64,000 nucleotides of DNA from Acidobacteria bacterium AB60 (GTDB taxonomy: Bacteria; Acidobacteriota; Terriglobia; Terriglobales; Acidobacteriaceae). Below, piece after piece: positions 19,978 to 29,331 of the stretch (within the stretch, counting starts at the first letter, position 1; each line of letters starts with the position of its first letter). The stretch lies in contig VANK01000003.1 of the NCBI GenBank assembly GCA_008682415.1, positions 372,001 to 436,000 of the forward strand, read 5' to 3'. The notes under the pieces are model-generated. The model ran no database searches, was not told where the DNA came from, and saw only the letters and a list, made by a program, of their open reading frames with translations. A program made the position numbers and the translations under genes.

Positions 19978-22077
19978 TCAGGGCCGGATAATGAGCGGGC
20001 GCATCATGTCGTGCTCTTCGTGTTCCAGGATGTGGCAGTGCCAGACATACTCATGTCCGTTCTGCATTCCGGCGCGAGGCGATCCGGGAACGTGGAAGGG
20101 GACGTCAGGCAGGGACATCTTCATGATCACGCGCGTGACCTCACCGGGGTTCATGCGCACGGTCTCTTTCCACCCGCGGTAGTTCGGGTCGGGCGGAATC
20201 CACGGGGACGTAGGGACGAACTCGACGATGTTGGGAATCGACGCGTCGAAGGTAGCTCGGCCGACGACCTGCACGTTGACGAGGTGGAAGTGCATGGGGT
20301 GGGTGTCGCCGGTGGTGTTGTAGACGTCCCAAACGACGAGCTGGTCTTCGTCGTAGATCTCGGTGGGATCATCCATGTAGTTGCGGCCGTAGCTGTCGGC
20401 GTATTTCGCGGAGTCGGTGCCGACGCGCTGAATGAGGCGGCCGTATTCGTCGTAGTCCTCGTTGAGGGTCTTGATTTCGCGCTGGGCGTGAGGATCGGCG
20501 CTGTCGAGGTCGGGCTCATGAGAAGCCTTGTAGGCGGCTGGGAGCTGACTCATGAGGGCCTGCAGGGTTGCGTCGAAATTGAGCGGGTCAGCGGCTCCCT
20601 TGAGCGCGATGGTGCGGAACTGCATTAGCGTCCGGGTATTGGGCCCGTAGCCCGCCTGGGTTGAGGGAGCGCCGCCGGAGGCTGTCTGATCGGGACAACC
20701 GGTGAAGTAGTCGTTGCGCGGATCGCCCATGGGGAAGGGTGCCGGGGCATCGTTGTAGAAAATGAGGTTAGAGCCCGGCGGAACGCTGGAGAAATCAATG
20801 ATAAGATCGGCGCGTTCCGCCGGGGCGAGCAGGAGATTGAAGGGGCCGTCGGTATTGACGGAGCCGTCGCAGTTGGTGGGGATCTGGACGGGCGGATTGT
20901 TGAAGACGACGGGTTGGGGCAGAACTCCGCCTTCCGAGCCGATTTGGATGAAGGCTGGTCCGGGGCGGCCGAAGTCAGGTTCGCCTGGGTTGAGGGTCGA
21001 CTCGTAGTAGAGCTGCAGATGATAGAAGCGGGCCTGAGACCCGTTGAGTGCGAAGAAGCGATAGCGGCGCGGTTCAACTTCGACGTAAGGGTACGCCATG
21101 CCGTTGATGATTGGCGTATCTAAGAACGCCTCGGGTACGCAACTGGGCGAGGGCAGGGAATCGCTGGCGGGCGAGAAGCCGTCGGAGGGATCGCCGAGGT
21201 CCCAGCGAGCGGTTTTGCCGTCGTGCTCGTACTCGTAGGGATAGAAGAGGTCTCCGGCACGGCCGTATTTGTCTGCGCTTTGCTTGAAGGCCTTGTCCTG
21301 GAGAACGAGGGGCATCGTGTAGGCGAGGCCGGGAATGAGCGGTGCGTTATCGACCTGCATCGCGCTGAGGACGGAGTCGGTGATGAGATAGCCGGCGGCG
21401 AGTCCGGCATAGGCGTTGAGCCGGGTGACGCCCATGGCGTGATCGTGGTACCAGACGAGACGTTCGCTCTGGTCATTGGGATAGTAGTAGTCGGCAACGC
21501 CTGGGGAGCCGGGAACACCGTTGAGGAAGCTGGGGCCCGCGGAGCCGTCAGTGGCGTCAACGACGCCGGTGGGCGTGTACCAGGCGAAGGGGCCGCCGTC
21601 GGAAGTCCAGGGAACAAGGCCCCCGTGCAGGTGTAGGGAGATGCGATTGACGGGTACGCCGGGCTCCGCGCCCATGATAGAGGTGTCGACGGGAAGGATG
21701 TGGGTCGGCGGCAGGTTGTTGGTCATGCGGATGACGACGGGCTTGCCGCGCTGAGCGACGATGATGGGGCCGAGATAGACGGACTTGCCGGTGGTCTGAT
21801 CAGTGTAGCCCCAGAGGCGCGTGGGGCCGGGAAGATCCGGGTGCAAGCGCTGCGTGAACTGCTGTGCGCTGAGGGTGTAGATGTCGGCTCCAGGATACGC
21901 GGGGTCCGTGCCGGCAGCGGCTACGGGGATGTCGCCCAGTCCGGGAAGTGGCGCGACGAACTTGCGCAGTTTGGGGCTCTGCGCGTAGGCCCAGACGCGT
22001 CCTTCAGCGCAACGGAACAAGGCAACGGCGGTGCCCGCGACGAGGGTCGTCTTGATGAATTCTCTACGTGTCGGCAT
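19978..22077 (-). CDS. Tat-exported multicopper oxidase (CotA/bilirubin-oxidase-like)
   Basis: 699 residues. A twin-arginine signal (TRREFIKTTLVAGTAVAL) sends the folded, copper-loaded enzyme out of the cytoplasm. All four copper-binding motifs are present: HLHGG (149-151), WYHDHAMG (211-213), HPMHFHLVNVQV near residue 590, and HCHILEHEEHDMM (680-692) with the Cys and following Met that would make the type-1 site. The spacing and the long insert-rich cupredoxin domains resemble CotA-type laccases and bilirubin oxidases. It would oxidise phenolics or metals with O2. It is divergent from a second, larger multicopper oxidase; a lipoprotein gene lies just upstream on the same strand. Confidence 0.92.
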   Translation of the reverse strand: MPTRREFIKTTLVAGTAVALFRCAEGRVWAYAQSPKLRKFVAPLPGLGDIPVAAAGTDPAYPGADIYTLSAQQFTQRLHPDLPGPTRLWGYTDQTTGKSVYLGPIIVAQRGKPVVIRMTNNLPPTHILPVDTSIMGAEPGVPVNRISLHLHGGLVPWTSDGGPFAWYTPTGVVDATDGSAGPSFLNGVPGSPGVADYYYPNDQSERLVWYHDHAMGVTRLNAYAGLAAGYLITDSVLSAMQVDNAPLIPGLAYTMPLVLQDKAFKQSADKYGRAGDLFYPYEYEHDGKTARWDLGDPSDGFSPASDSLPSPSCVPEAFLDTPIINGMAYPYVEVEPRRYRFFALNGSQARFYHLQLYYESTLNPGEPDFGRPGPAFIQIGSEGGVLPQPVVFNNPPVQIPTNCDGSVNTDGPFNLLLAPAERADLIIDFSSVPPGSNLIFYNDAPAPFPMGDPRNDYFTGCPDQTASGGAPSTQAGYGPNTRTLMQFRTIALKGAADPLNFDATLQALMSQLPAAYKASHEPDLDSADPHAQREIKTLNEDYDEYGRLIQRVGTDSAKYADSYGRNYMDDPTEIYDEDQLVVWDVYNTTGDTHPMHFHLVNVQVVGRATFDASIPNIVEFVPTSPWIPPDPNYRGWKETVRMNPGEVTRVIMKMSLPDVPFHVPGSPRAGMQNGHEYVWHCHILEHEEHDMMRPLIIRP

Positions 22078-22122
22078 AGGTCTTCTCGAAGATGGCTCGA
22101 TCCGGTGAACGGCGACGGGATC

Positions 22123-22581
22123 TCAGGAGTGAGCACCGCCGCGCAAGCGGTGCTTGCCTGCGCGTGGAGCCGCGCTGGCGGCGGGGTGAGTGGCGGAGCA
22201 GGCAGCTTCAGCAGGCGACAGAGACAGCGTTGCCGAAGCGCGCGCTGCCTGCCCACTGGAACTGGTGCAGTACAGCACGAAGGTCTCCGTGGCACTGGTG
22301 GGCAGCATCACGTTCATGGAGCCGCTCAGCGACTGCGATCCTGACCACGCTCCTTCGGCGTTGCAGGATGCGGCCTGCTTGCTGGACCAGGAGACGGTCG
22401 CGCTCTCGCCTGGGAGGACCGTGGCGGGGCTGACCGTGAGAGAGATAGAGGGAATGACGACCGTTGCCGGCTGAATGGGAGTATTTTGAGCTTTGCTTCC
22501 GCCGCAGCCGGAGAGAATCAGGCAAGAGAACAACACGACAGCAAAGCAGAGCAAGATTCTGGCGATGGCCCGAACATGCAT
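22123..22581 (-). CDS. Small lipoprotein with Ig-like domain
   Basis: 152 residues from ATG 22581, with GGGGG 6 bases upstream. A lipoprotein signal ends in CLILSGCGGS, so Cys is lipidated and the protein anchored to a membrane. Residues ~45-125 (ISLTVSPATVLPGESATVSW, then CNAEGAWSG and VLYCTSSSG) look like one Ig-like beta sandwich with two cysteines that could pair. The tail is Ala/Arg-rich. It lies 45 bp upstream of the Tat multicopper oxidase on the same strand, so the two probably form an operon. No specific function is known. Confidence 0.75.
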   Translation of the reverse strand: MHVRAIARILLCFAVVLFSCLILSGCGGSKAQNTPIQPATVVIPSISLTVSPATVLPGESATVSWSSKQAASCNAEGAWSGSQSLSGSMNVMLPTSATETFVLYCTSSSGQAARASATLSLSPAEAACSATHPAASAAPRAGKHRLRGGAHS

Positions 22582-22819
22582 GGGAACCCCCGCTCTAGTT
22601 GGGATTGTGATAAAGGAACTTGGCATCAGCGTGAGGTCAAGGAAGCTCTTTCGCAAGTGATGGCGATCACGTATCTACTTTGAATGTTTGCTGAGCAGGA
22701 GGAGTCTTCTTGCTCAACAGCGGGAGGCGGGGCAGATTGCTCCGGGCCGCGCGTCCGTAGCGACGAGGGTGATCGGTTGTGAGCTGCTGCCCGGGTTCAG
22801 AGATGACAGATGCTTCATG

Positions 22820-22835
22820 TGTGAGATATCTCACC
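22820..22835. promoter_or_regulatory. CRP/FNR-like site 1
   Basis: TGTGA-GATATC-TCACC. Its core GTGAGATATCTCAC (22821-22834) is a perfect 14-bp palindrome and matches the CRP-type half-site layout TGTGA-N6-TCACA at 9 of 10 conserved bases. It lies between the divergent multicopper-oxidase operons. Confidence 0.6.
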
Positions 22836-22841
22836 GATAAA

Positions 22842-22857
22842 TGTGAAACACGTCACA
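22842..22857. promoter_or_regulatory. CRP/FNR-like site 2
   Basis: TGTGA-AACACG-TCACA, a full match to the CRP-type layout TGTGA-N6-TCACA. Its centre is 22 bp from that of site 1, about two helix turns, so two dimers would sit on the same DNA face. A weaker copy with a 5-base spacer, TGCGA-GATTC-TCACA, follows at 22877-22891. Confidence 0.65.
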
Positions 22858-22891
22858 GAGCGTCGTTATAGAAAACTGCGAGATTCTCACA

Positions 22892-23343
22892 GTGCCTGGA
22901 ACGAGCGCAGGCACTGAAGGTGACAAAGCGAGGTCTTGACTTAGCGAGGCCGTGCACGTCTGTGGTCTTTTTGTTCTTATGCCTTACTGGTTCTCCACAA
23001 CTGCATTCTGCTTCCTACCGAATAGATCCGGAGAGCTCGACTTGCTTGCGGGCGTTGTATATCCATCCTCCCCCGGGATGAGACGCCGTGCGGCGAGTTG
23101 AGATTTACACGATGTTGATGTTGATTGCAGTTCCTGCAGGGGCCGCTGACCGCGGGCTTTAGGCAGGTCCCTGGACCACGCTCGGGACATTGAGGGCTTG
23201 TGAACGCGCGCGACAAGTTTGTGGCGCGCGCAAGGGGAACCCTGCCCTGCGGGGCGGATACCAGATGCGGCGACAAGAATACGACCATTCCTGCGCGCCG
23301 CTGGAGAGGGCTCGAGAGGTAACTGCACGTGAGGAGCGTTCGG
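22892..23343. other. Non-coding leader upstream of giant multicopper oxidase
   Basis: About 450 bases with no convincing gene. It should contain the promoter and a long 5' leader for the gene at 23344. TTGACT at 22936-22941 could be a -35 element, but no good -10 follows at the right distance. Short frames here have no binding site or family resemblance. The stretch 22582-22819 likewise shows no gene; it must carry the promoter of the minus-strand lipoprotein-oxidase pair. Confidence 0.5.
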
Positions 23344-25005
23344 ATGAAAAGGCAGAAGCTGGCAATTTTCCTCATTCTCGTCCTGGGGGTCCTGTTGCTT
23401 GGGGCATCCGCGGTGCGAGGCCAGACCAATAGTTCAACCAAGAAGCAGGCGAAGTCGCCGACCCCGGCGCCGTCCGCGGCGTGCGCGGCGGGACAGATGC
23501 GGTGCGTGACGCAGCAGCAACGGATGGATGCGGCGACGCGGGCGGCGGTTCTTCGGAGCGGCCAGGTCCCGACGAAGGGAGCAGCGGCTCCAGCGGCTGC
23601 GCCCGCGGCGCGCAGCATGGCGTTGCCGAGCGCGGCGCCATTGATGACAGGATGTCCGACGCCGGTGATGAGTCCGGGCGTGACGCCGGACTACATGTCA
23701 GGGTGCGTAGCGAACTACGCCAACAGCCCGCTGCCGGTGACGACTCCTGTGCCGGGCGGTTATCCCGCATACGTCTCAGGCGGGTTGCGCAAGTTCATCG
23801 ATCCGCTGCCCAACATTCCAGTTGCGGTTCCCGACACCAAGACTTATCCGGGAAGCGACTACTACGAGATATCGCTCATCGAGTACCAGCAGCAGCTGCA
23901 CTCGGACCTGCCCAACAAGACGCTTCTGCGCGGGTACGTGCAGACGAATAATGGCACGGATGCCAGCGGAAACAACACCATCGCTCCGGCCCCAGTGCAG
24001 TACCTGGGTCCCATCATCGTGGCCCGCAAGAACATTCCGGTCCGCGTCAAGTTTACGAATGCGCTTCCATTGACGGGCGCGCCGGACCAATTCGGCCAGG
24101 ACGGCAATCTGTTCATCCCTGTGGACACCTCGGTCATGGGGTCGGGCATGGGCCCCGACGGCATGCACTCGTACTCGCAGAACCGCAGCGGAATCCACCT
24201 GCACGGCGGCAACACCCCCTGGATCAGCGATGGAACGCCACACCAGTGGACGACTCCGGCTGGCGAAACCACGCCGTATCCGAAGGGCGTGAGCGTTCAG
24301 GATGTTCCTGACATGGTGGTTCCTGGCTCGACAAGTCCTCCCGGACAGATGACCTTCTACTACACCAACCAGCAGTCCGCGCGGCTGATGTTCTACCACG
24401 ATCATGCCTACGGCATCACCCGCCTCAATGTGTATGCAGGCGTGGCGGCTGGCTACCTGCTTGAGGATCCAATCGAACAGACCCTGGTGAACGGCGGGAC
24501 GATCACTCCGCCGGTGGGATCGCCCGTCACCGTTCCGGCAGGCACCATCCCTGCGACGCAGATTCCACTTGTGATTCAGGACAAGACCTTCATTCCGACC
24601 CCCGATCAGTTGATGGCGCAGGATCCGACGTGGAACTGGGGACCCAAGGATGCCTCCGGGAACTTCCTGACCGGCAATCTGTGGTTCCCGCATGTGTACA
24701 TGCCGAATCAGAATCCGTCTGATGTTTCGGGCGTGAATGCGATGGGCCGCTGGGACTGGGGGCCATGGTTCTGGCCGCCGATGGATCCAAGCACCTTGAA
24801 GCAGGGCGAGATCCCCTGCCCGACGCCATTCAACGTGACGCAAACCTGCCCGGGAACGCCCAATCCATCGCTTGTTCCCGAGGCCTTCATGGATACGCCG
24901 CTGGTAAACGGCGCCGCTTACCCTTATCTGCAGGTGGATCCAAAGCCGTACCGGCTGCGGATTCTGAACGCGTCGAATGACCGCACGCTGAACCTGTCGC
25001 TGTAG
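23344..25005 (+). pseudogene. Giant multicopper oxidase, N-terminal part up to in-frame TAG
   Basis: 553 residues to the TAG. ATG 23344 follows GAGGAG by 7 bases; a signal peptide (RQKLAIFLILVLGVLLLGAS) and an Ala/Pro-rich spacer precede the first cupredoxin domain. Copper ligands seen here are HLHGGNTPW (His285/His287) and FYHDHAYGITRLNVYAG. The frame is cut by TAG at 25003-25005, immediately after the domain-2 strand LRILNASNDRTLNLSL. The same frame then stays open to 29196 and holds the other two copper motifs, so this part alone cannot form an active enzyme. I read it as one gene with a nonsense codon, a sequence error, or readthrough. Confidence 0.85.
25003..25005 (+). other. In-frame amber codon inside multicopper oxidase
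   Basis: The TAG sits between LNLSL and [11 protein letters not shown] tyrosine (TAC or TAT), glutamine or tryptophan codon is one base away, and an aromatic residue is common at this strand position in related oxidases. It is the only stop in 5,853 bases of otherwise intact coding sequence. Confidence 0.9.
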
Positions 25006-28000
25006 CAGGGCTTCGACAAGACGGGTCTGCTGCCCACAGTGGGCAGCTCTAACATCTTTCTTCCGGATCCGTCGGCGGCTACCGCGGTATGCACGACGCC
25101 TAGCACGACAGCCCCACCCGCGGGAACGCCGCAGAGCTGTACTGAGGTTCGCTTCGTGACGCCGGTTGACGGCATCGCAGGGCAGGGACCTGCGCCTGAT
25201 CCGACTACCGTTGGTCCGAACATGATCCAGATCGGCGCCGAGGGCGGATTCCTGCCTGCCCCGGTGACCCTTACGAATACGCCGATCGGATACAACTACA
25301 ATCGCCGCGATATCGTGGTGCTGAACGTTCAGAGCAAGAATCTGCTTCTGGGGCCGGCCGAGCGCGCCGATGTGATCGTGGATTTCTCTCAGTACGCGGG
25401 CAAGACCCTGATCCTGTATAACGATGCGCCGGCGCCGGTACCCGCGTTCGATACGCGGTACGACTACTACACGGGCGATGCGGATCAGACGATGACGGGC
25501 GGTGCGCCGACTACGCTTCCGGGATTCGGTCCAAATACCCGCACGATCATGCAGATCCGGGTAGGCGGAAGCTCGAATGGGACGGCATATGATCCGACGG
25601 CGCTGAATACGGCGCTGCCGATCGCATTTGCAGCGTCGCAGGACGCGCCAATCATTCCCGAGCCAGTCTACGGTCCATCGTATGCTACGACCTACCCGCA
25701 GACATATTCGCGCATCCAGGACACGTCGCTGTTTACCGGATCGCTCACGGGTGTAGCGGTGACGGCGGTGGGCAAAAATTACAGCGCCGCACCCACGGTC
25801 ACCATCACAGGTGGCGGAGGAACGGGTGCGACCGCGACAGCAACCGTGACTGGTGGAACCATTACGGCGATCGCACTCACGAACCCGGGCACGGGGTACA
25901 CGTCGACTCCCACGGTGACGATTACCGACGCGACGGGTACCGGCGCGACTGCGGCGGCGGTGGGCGTGCCGATGCTGCGCAAGACGATCCAGGAACTGTT
26001 CGAACTGGATTACGGCCGCATGAATGCCACGTTGGGAATGGAGCTTCCGTTCACCAACTTCAACACGCAAACTACGATTCCGCTGGGCTACATCGATCCG
26101 CCCACGGAGAATTTCAAGGATGGCGAGACGCAGGTGTGGAAGATTACGCACAACGGCGTGGATACACACGCGGTGCACTTCCATCTCTTCAACGTGCAGG
26201 TCATCAACCGTGTGGGATGGGATGGCGCGATCCGGCCGCCCGATGCCAATGAACTCGGCTGGAAAGAGACCGTGCGCATGAACCCGCTGGAAGACGCCAT
26301 CGTGGCGATCCGGCCGGTTAAGCAGAACCTGCCCTGGGCGCTCCCGGACAGCATTCGGTTACAGGATGTGACAGCACCGGAGAGCGCGTCGATCCGTGTC
26401 GTCAGCAGCATCGACGGAAACACAACCCAGATCCCGAACGCGATGATGAACTTCGGCTGGGAGTACGTGTGGCACTGCCACCTGCTGGGTCATGAAGAGA
26501 ACGACATGATGCGGCCGATGATCTTCCAGGTTCCGCCGGAGGTTCCTACGAATCTTGTCGCGGACGGCACAAGCCAGGCACCGAACGTGGTGCTCACGTT
26601 CACCGATAACTCGAAGTCAGAGACTCATTTCCTGATCCAGCGTGATACGGATCCGAGTTTCCCGGCGCCCGTGACACTGCCCTTGGTGGCAGCGAGCACG
26701 CAGCAGAATGGTTGGGGCCAGGGGCTCGACTTCGGCAGCAGCATCACTGCCGTCGACAACACCGCCGGCTCGATCATTTGCGGCATTCCGCCGTGCCCGA
26801 TTTATTACCGGGCCCAGGCCATTAATGAGAAGGCGTTCAACGGGGTGGACGGGGCACTGGCTCAGCAGAACCAGACGCTCTCCTCCGCCTGGTCGAATGT
26901 TGCTCAGGTAGGATCAGCACCGATTATCACCATCAGCTCCATGACGCTTTCCTTCGGCAATCAGCTCGTGGGCTCCAGCAGTGCGGCGCAGACGGTGACG
27001 GTGACGAACGTAGGGACCGTGCCCGTGGTGATCAGCAATGTTTCGCTTATGGGTCTCAATCCCTCAGACTTCATCCAGACCAATAACTGCGTGGGAAGCA
27101 TCACCACATCGTGCACCATCAGCGTCATCTTCAATCCGACAGGAATGGGCGCACGCACGGGGACACTGACCTTCGCAACTACGGCGCCGACGAATCTGCA
27201 ACCAAACATCGCGCTGACGGGAACCGGAATCGCGCCGGTTCTGGCTGTGAGCCCGACGCCCCTCGCCTTCGGCAATCAGCAGGTGGGAACGACGAGCACG
27301 CCGGCGCAGGTGGTGACCATCTCGAACGCGACCGGTACGGCGCCTCTGTCCATCGCGAGCATCTCCGTCAGCGGGACTAACGCTTCCGACTTCGTGATGA
27401 CTCAGACTTGTGGAGTTCCTGTGACGCTGGCAGTGGGGGGAACCTGCACGGCGAGCGTCGCATTTGCACCCTCGGCTGCGGGGCCCCGCTCCGCTTCCTT
27501 GAACGTGGCCGCCGCGGCGCCAGCCCTCTCGCAGTCTGTGCCGATGAGCGGGACGGGAACGCTGCCCGGAGCTTCGCTTACTCCGGCTTCTCTCACCTTC
27601 GCTAATCAGTTGGTGTTGAGCCCGAGCGCGGCGCAAAACCTGACGCTGCTGAATACGGGCCTGGCACCTTTGACGATCACCTCGATCGCGGTGAGCGGAA
27701 GCAATCCTGGGGACTTCAGCCAGACGAATACATGCGGAACCACGTTGGCGGCGGGCGCAAGCTGCACCATCAGCGTGGTGTTCACGCCGGCGGCCAGGGG
27801 CGCACGTTCGGCAACGGTCGTGGTCACGGACAACGCGCCAGTGACGACTCAGACAGCAACCCTGGCGGGTCTGGGTATTGCTCCGGTGGCGTCTGTCTTC
27901 CCGCCCGCCGTTCCGTTCGGCATCCAGCCGATCGCCACGCCGAGCGCTCCGCAAACGCTGGTTGTCTCGAACAGCGGTGATCTGCCGCTGATCCTGAGCA

Positions 28001-29196
28001 ACATAACGATCGGCGGGGCGAATGCGGCCGACTTCGCGTTCAGTCTAGGAACGTGCGCGAGCCCGGTCGCGGCTCTGAGTGTTTGCTCGTTCACGGTCAG
28101 CTTTACGCCCACCGCGAGCGGCGCAAGGGCTGGCTCAGTGTCGATCGCCACCAACGATCCGCTGAATCCCGTGCTGATGGTTCCATTGACCGGGACCGGG
28201 ACGGCGATCAGCCTGAGTCCGGCTGCAGTTGCATTCGGCAACCAGACAGTTGGGACCTCGAGTGCGGCGCATACCATCACCATCACCAATGTCGGCGCCG
28301 TGACGCTGAACATTACAAGCATCACGCTCGCCGGGACCAATCCTGGCGAGTTCACGCTCAACAACCAGTGCCGCGCGACCCTGGCGGCGGGACGAAGCTG
28401 CAACGTGCAGGTTCGCTACGCACCAACGGTTGCGACTGCTGCGAGCGGGTCAGTCGTCTTCGCCACCTCAGATGCGGGGCAGCCGACGGCGTCCGTGCCA
28501 CTGACGGGCACAGGAACGACGCCGGTTCTGTCTGCAACGCCGGCGAGCCTCACGTTCAGCTCGCCGCTGAACACGGCCAGCGCGGCGCAAGTGGTGACGG
28601 TGACGAATACCGGCACCTCGGCTCTGACGCTAACCGGCATCACTCTGGGCGGCACCAACATCGGGCAGTTCCAGCAGACGAATAACTGCACGATTGGCGC
28701 AGCAATGGCGGTGGGAGCAAGCTGCACGGTCAATCTCACCTTCCGCCCGACCTCAACCACGCCTCTGACGAAGAGCCAGACGTTGAACATTAACGTGGCG
28801 GCGCCGGCAACGTCTGCGGCGATACCGCTGACAGGCACAGTTACGGTGCCTACGTACACGGTCACGCCGGGCAGCATTGCGTTCCCGGGGCAGACCATCA
28901 ACACCACCAGCGCGGCGCAGACGGTGACGCTGACGAACACGGGAACAGTGCCGCTTCCGCTCACGAACATCGCGCTGGGAGGCGCGAACGCAAACCGCTT
29001 TGCACAGACGAACACCTGCGGCGCGAATGCGTTTCGTCCCTTCCCGTCGTCACTGGCCGTGGGGGCGAGCTGCACCATCAGCACCACCTTCCGGCCCAAC
29101 GCGAGAACGTCCTTCACCGCTTCCATCACGATCAGTGTTGGAGGGGGCGCAACGCCCGCTCAGACAGTAGTCACGCTGACCGGAACCGGGCAGTAG
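25006..29196 (+). pseudogene. Giant multicopper oxidase, C-terminal part with seven choice-of-anchor-D repeats
   Basis: In frame with the preceding part. The first possible re-start, GTG 25039, has no ribosome binding site. Order: remainder of cupredoxin domain 2; a Gly/Thr-rich insert (~25740-25970); the copper motifs [12 protein letters not shown] and [17 protein letters not shown]; an FN3-like domain (from [11 protein letters not shown]); then seven ~100-residue Ig-like repeats of the choice-of-anchor-D/HYDIN type. Typical repeat elements are [18 protein letters not shown], a conserved pair of Cys, and the ending LTGTG. Such repeats occur in exported surface proteins. Read through the TAG, the protein has ~1,949 sense codons, far above the usual 450-700 residues for this enzyme family. 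Confidence 0.85.
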
Positions 29197-29331
29197 TCAC
29201 TCGGTCGGTGCCAGGGGAGGAAGGCTTATGTCCCCCTCCCCGGGCATGACGTCCAGGAACAGGTTGCAGGGCAAGTCCCATGGGTACTTGCACGGATCGC
29301 ATGGAGAAGCATTGATCGAGGAGAAGATCGT

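Noticed and set aside
25003..25005. Recoded selenocysteine or pyrrolysine at the oxidase stop
   Set aside because: Selenocysteine uses TGA, not TAG. Pyrrolysine is not expected in this group and no supporting genes are in the window.
23776..26184. 802-codon minus-strand frame opposite the giant multicopper oxidase
   Set aside because: Arg-rich shadow; the plus strand has clear copper motifs across the same bases.
25039..29196. A separate gene starting at GTG 25039
   Set aside because: No ribosome binding site, it begins in the middle of a cupredoxin domain, and it is in frame with the upstream part.
29214..29241. GGGGAGG/CCTCCCC hairpin after the giant oxidase as a terminator
   Set aside because: Seven-base stem with a 14-base loop and no T-tract; too weak to call.
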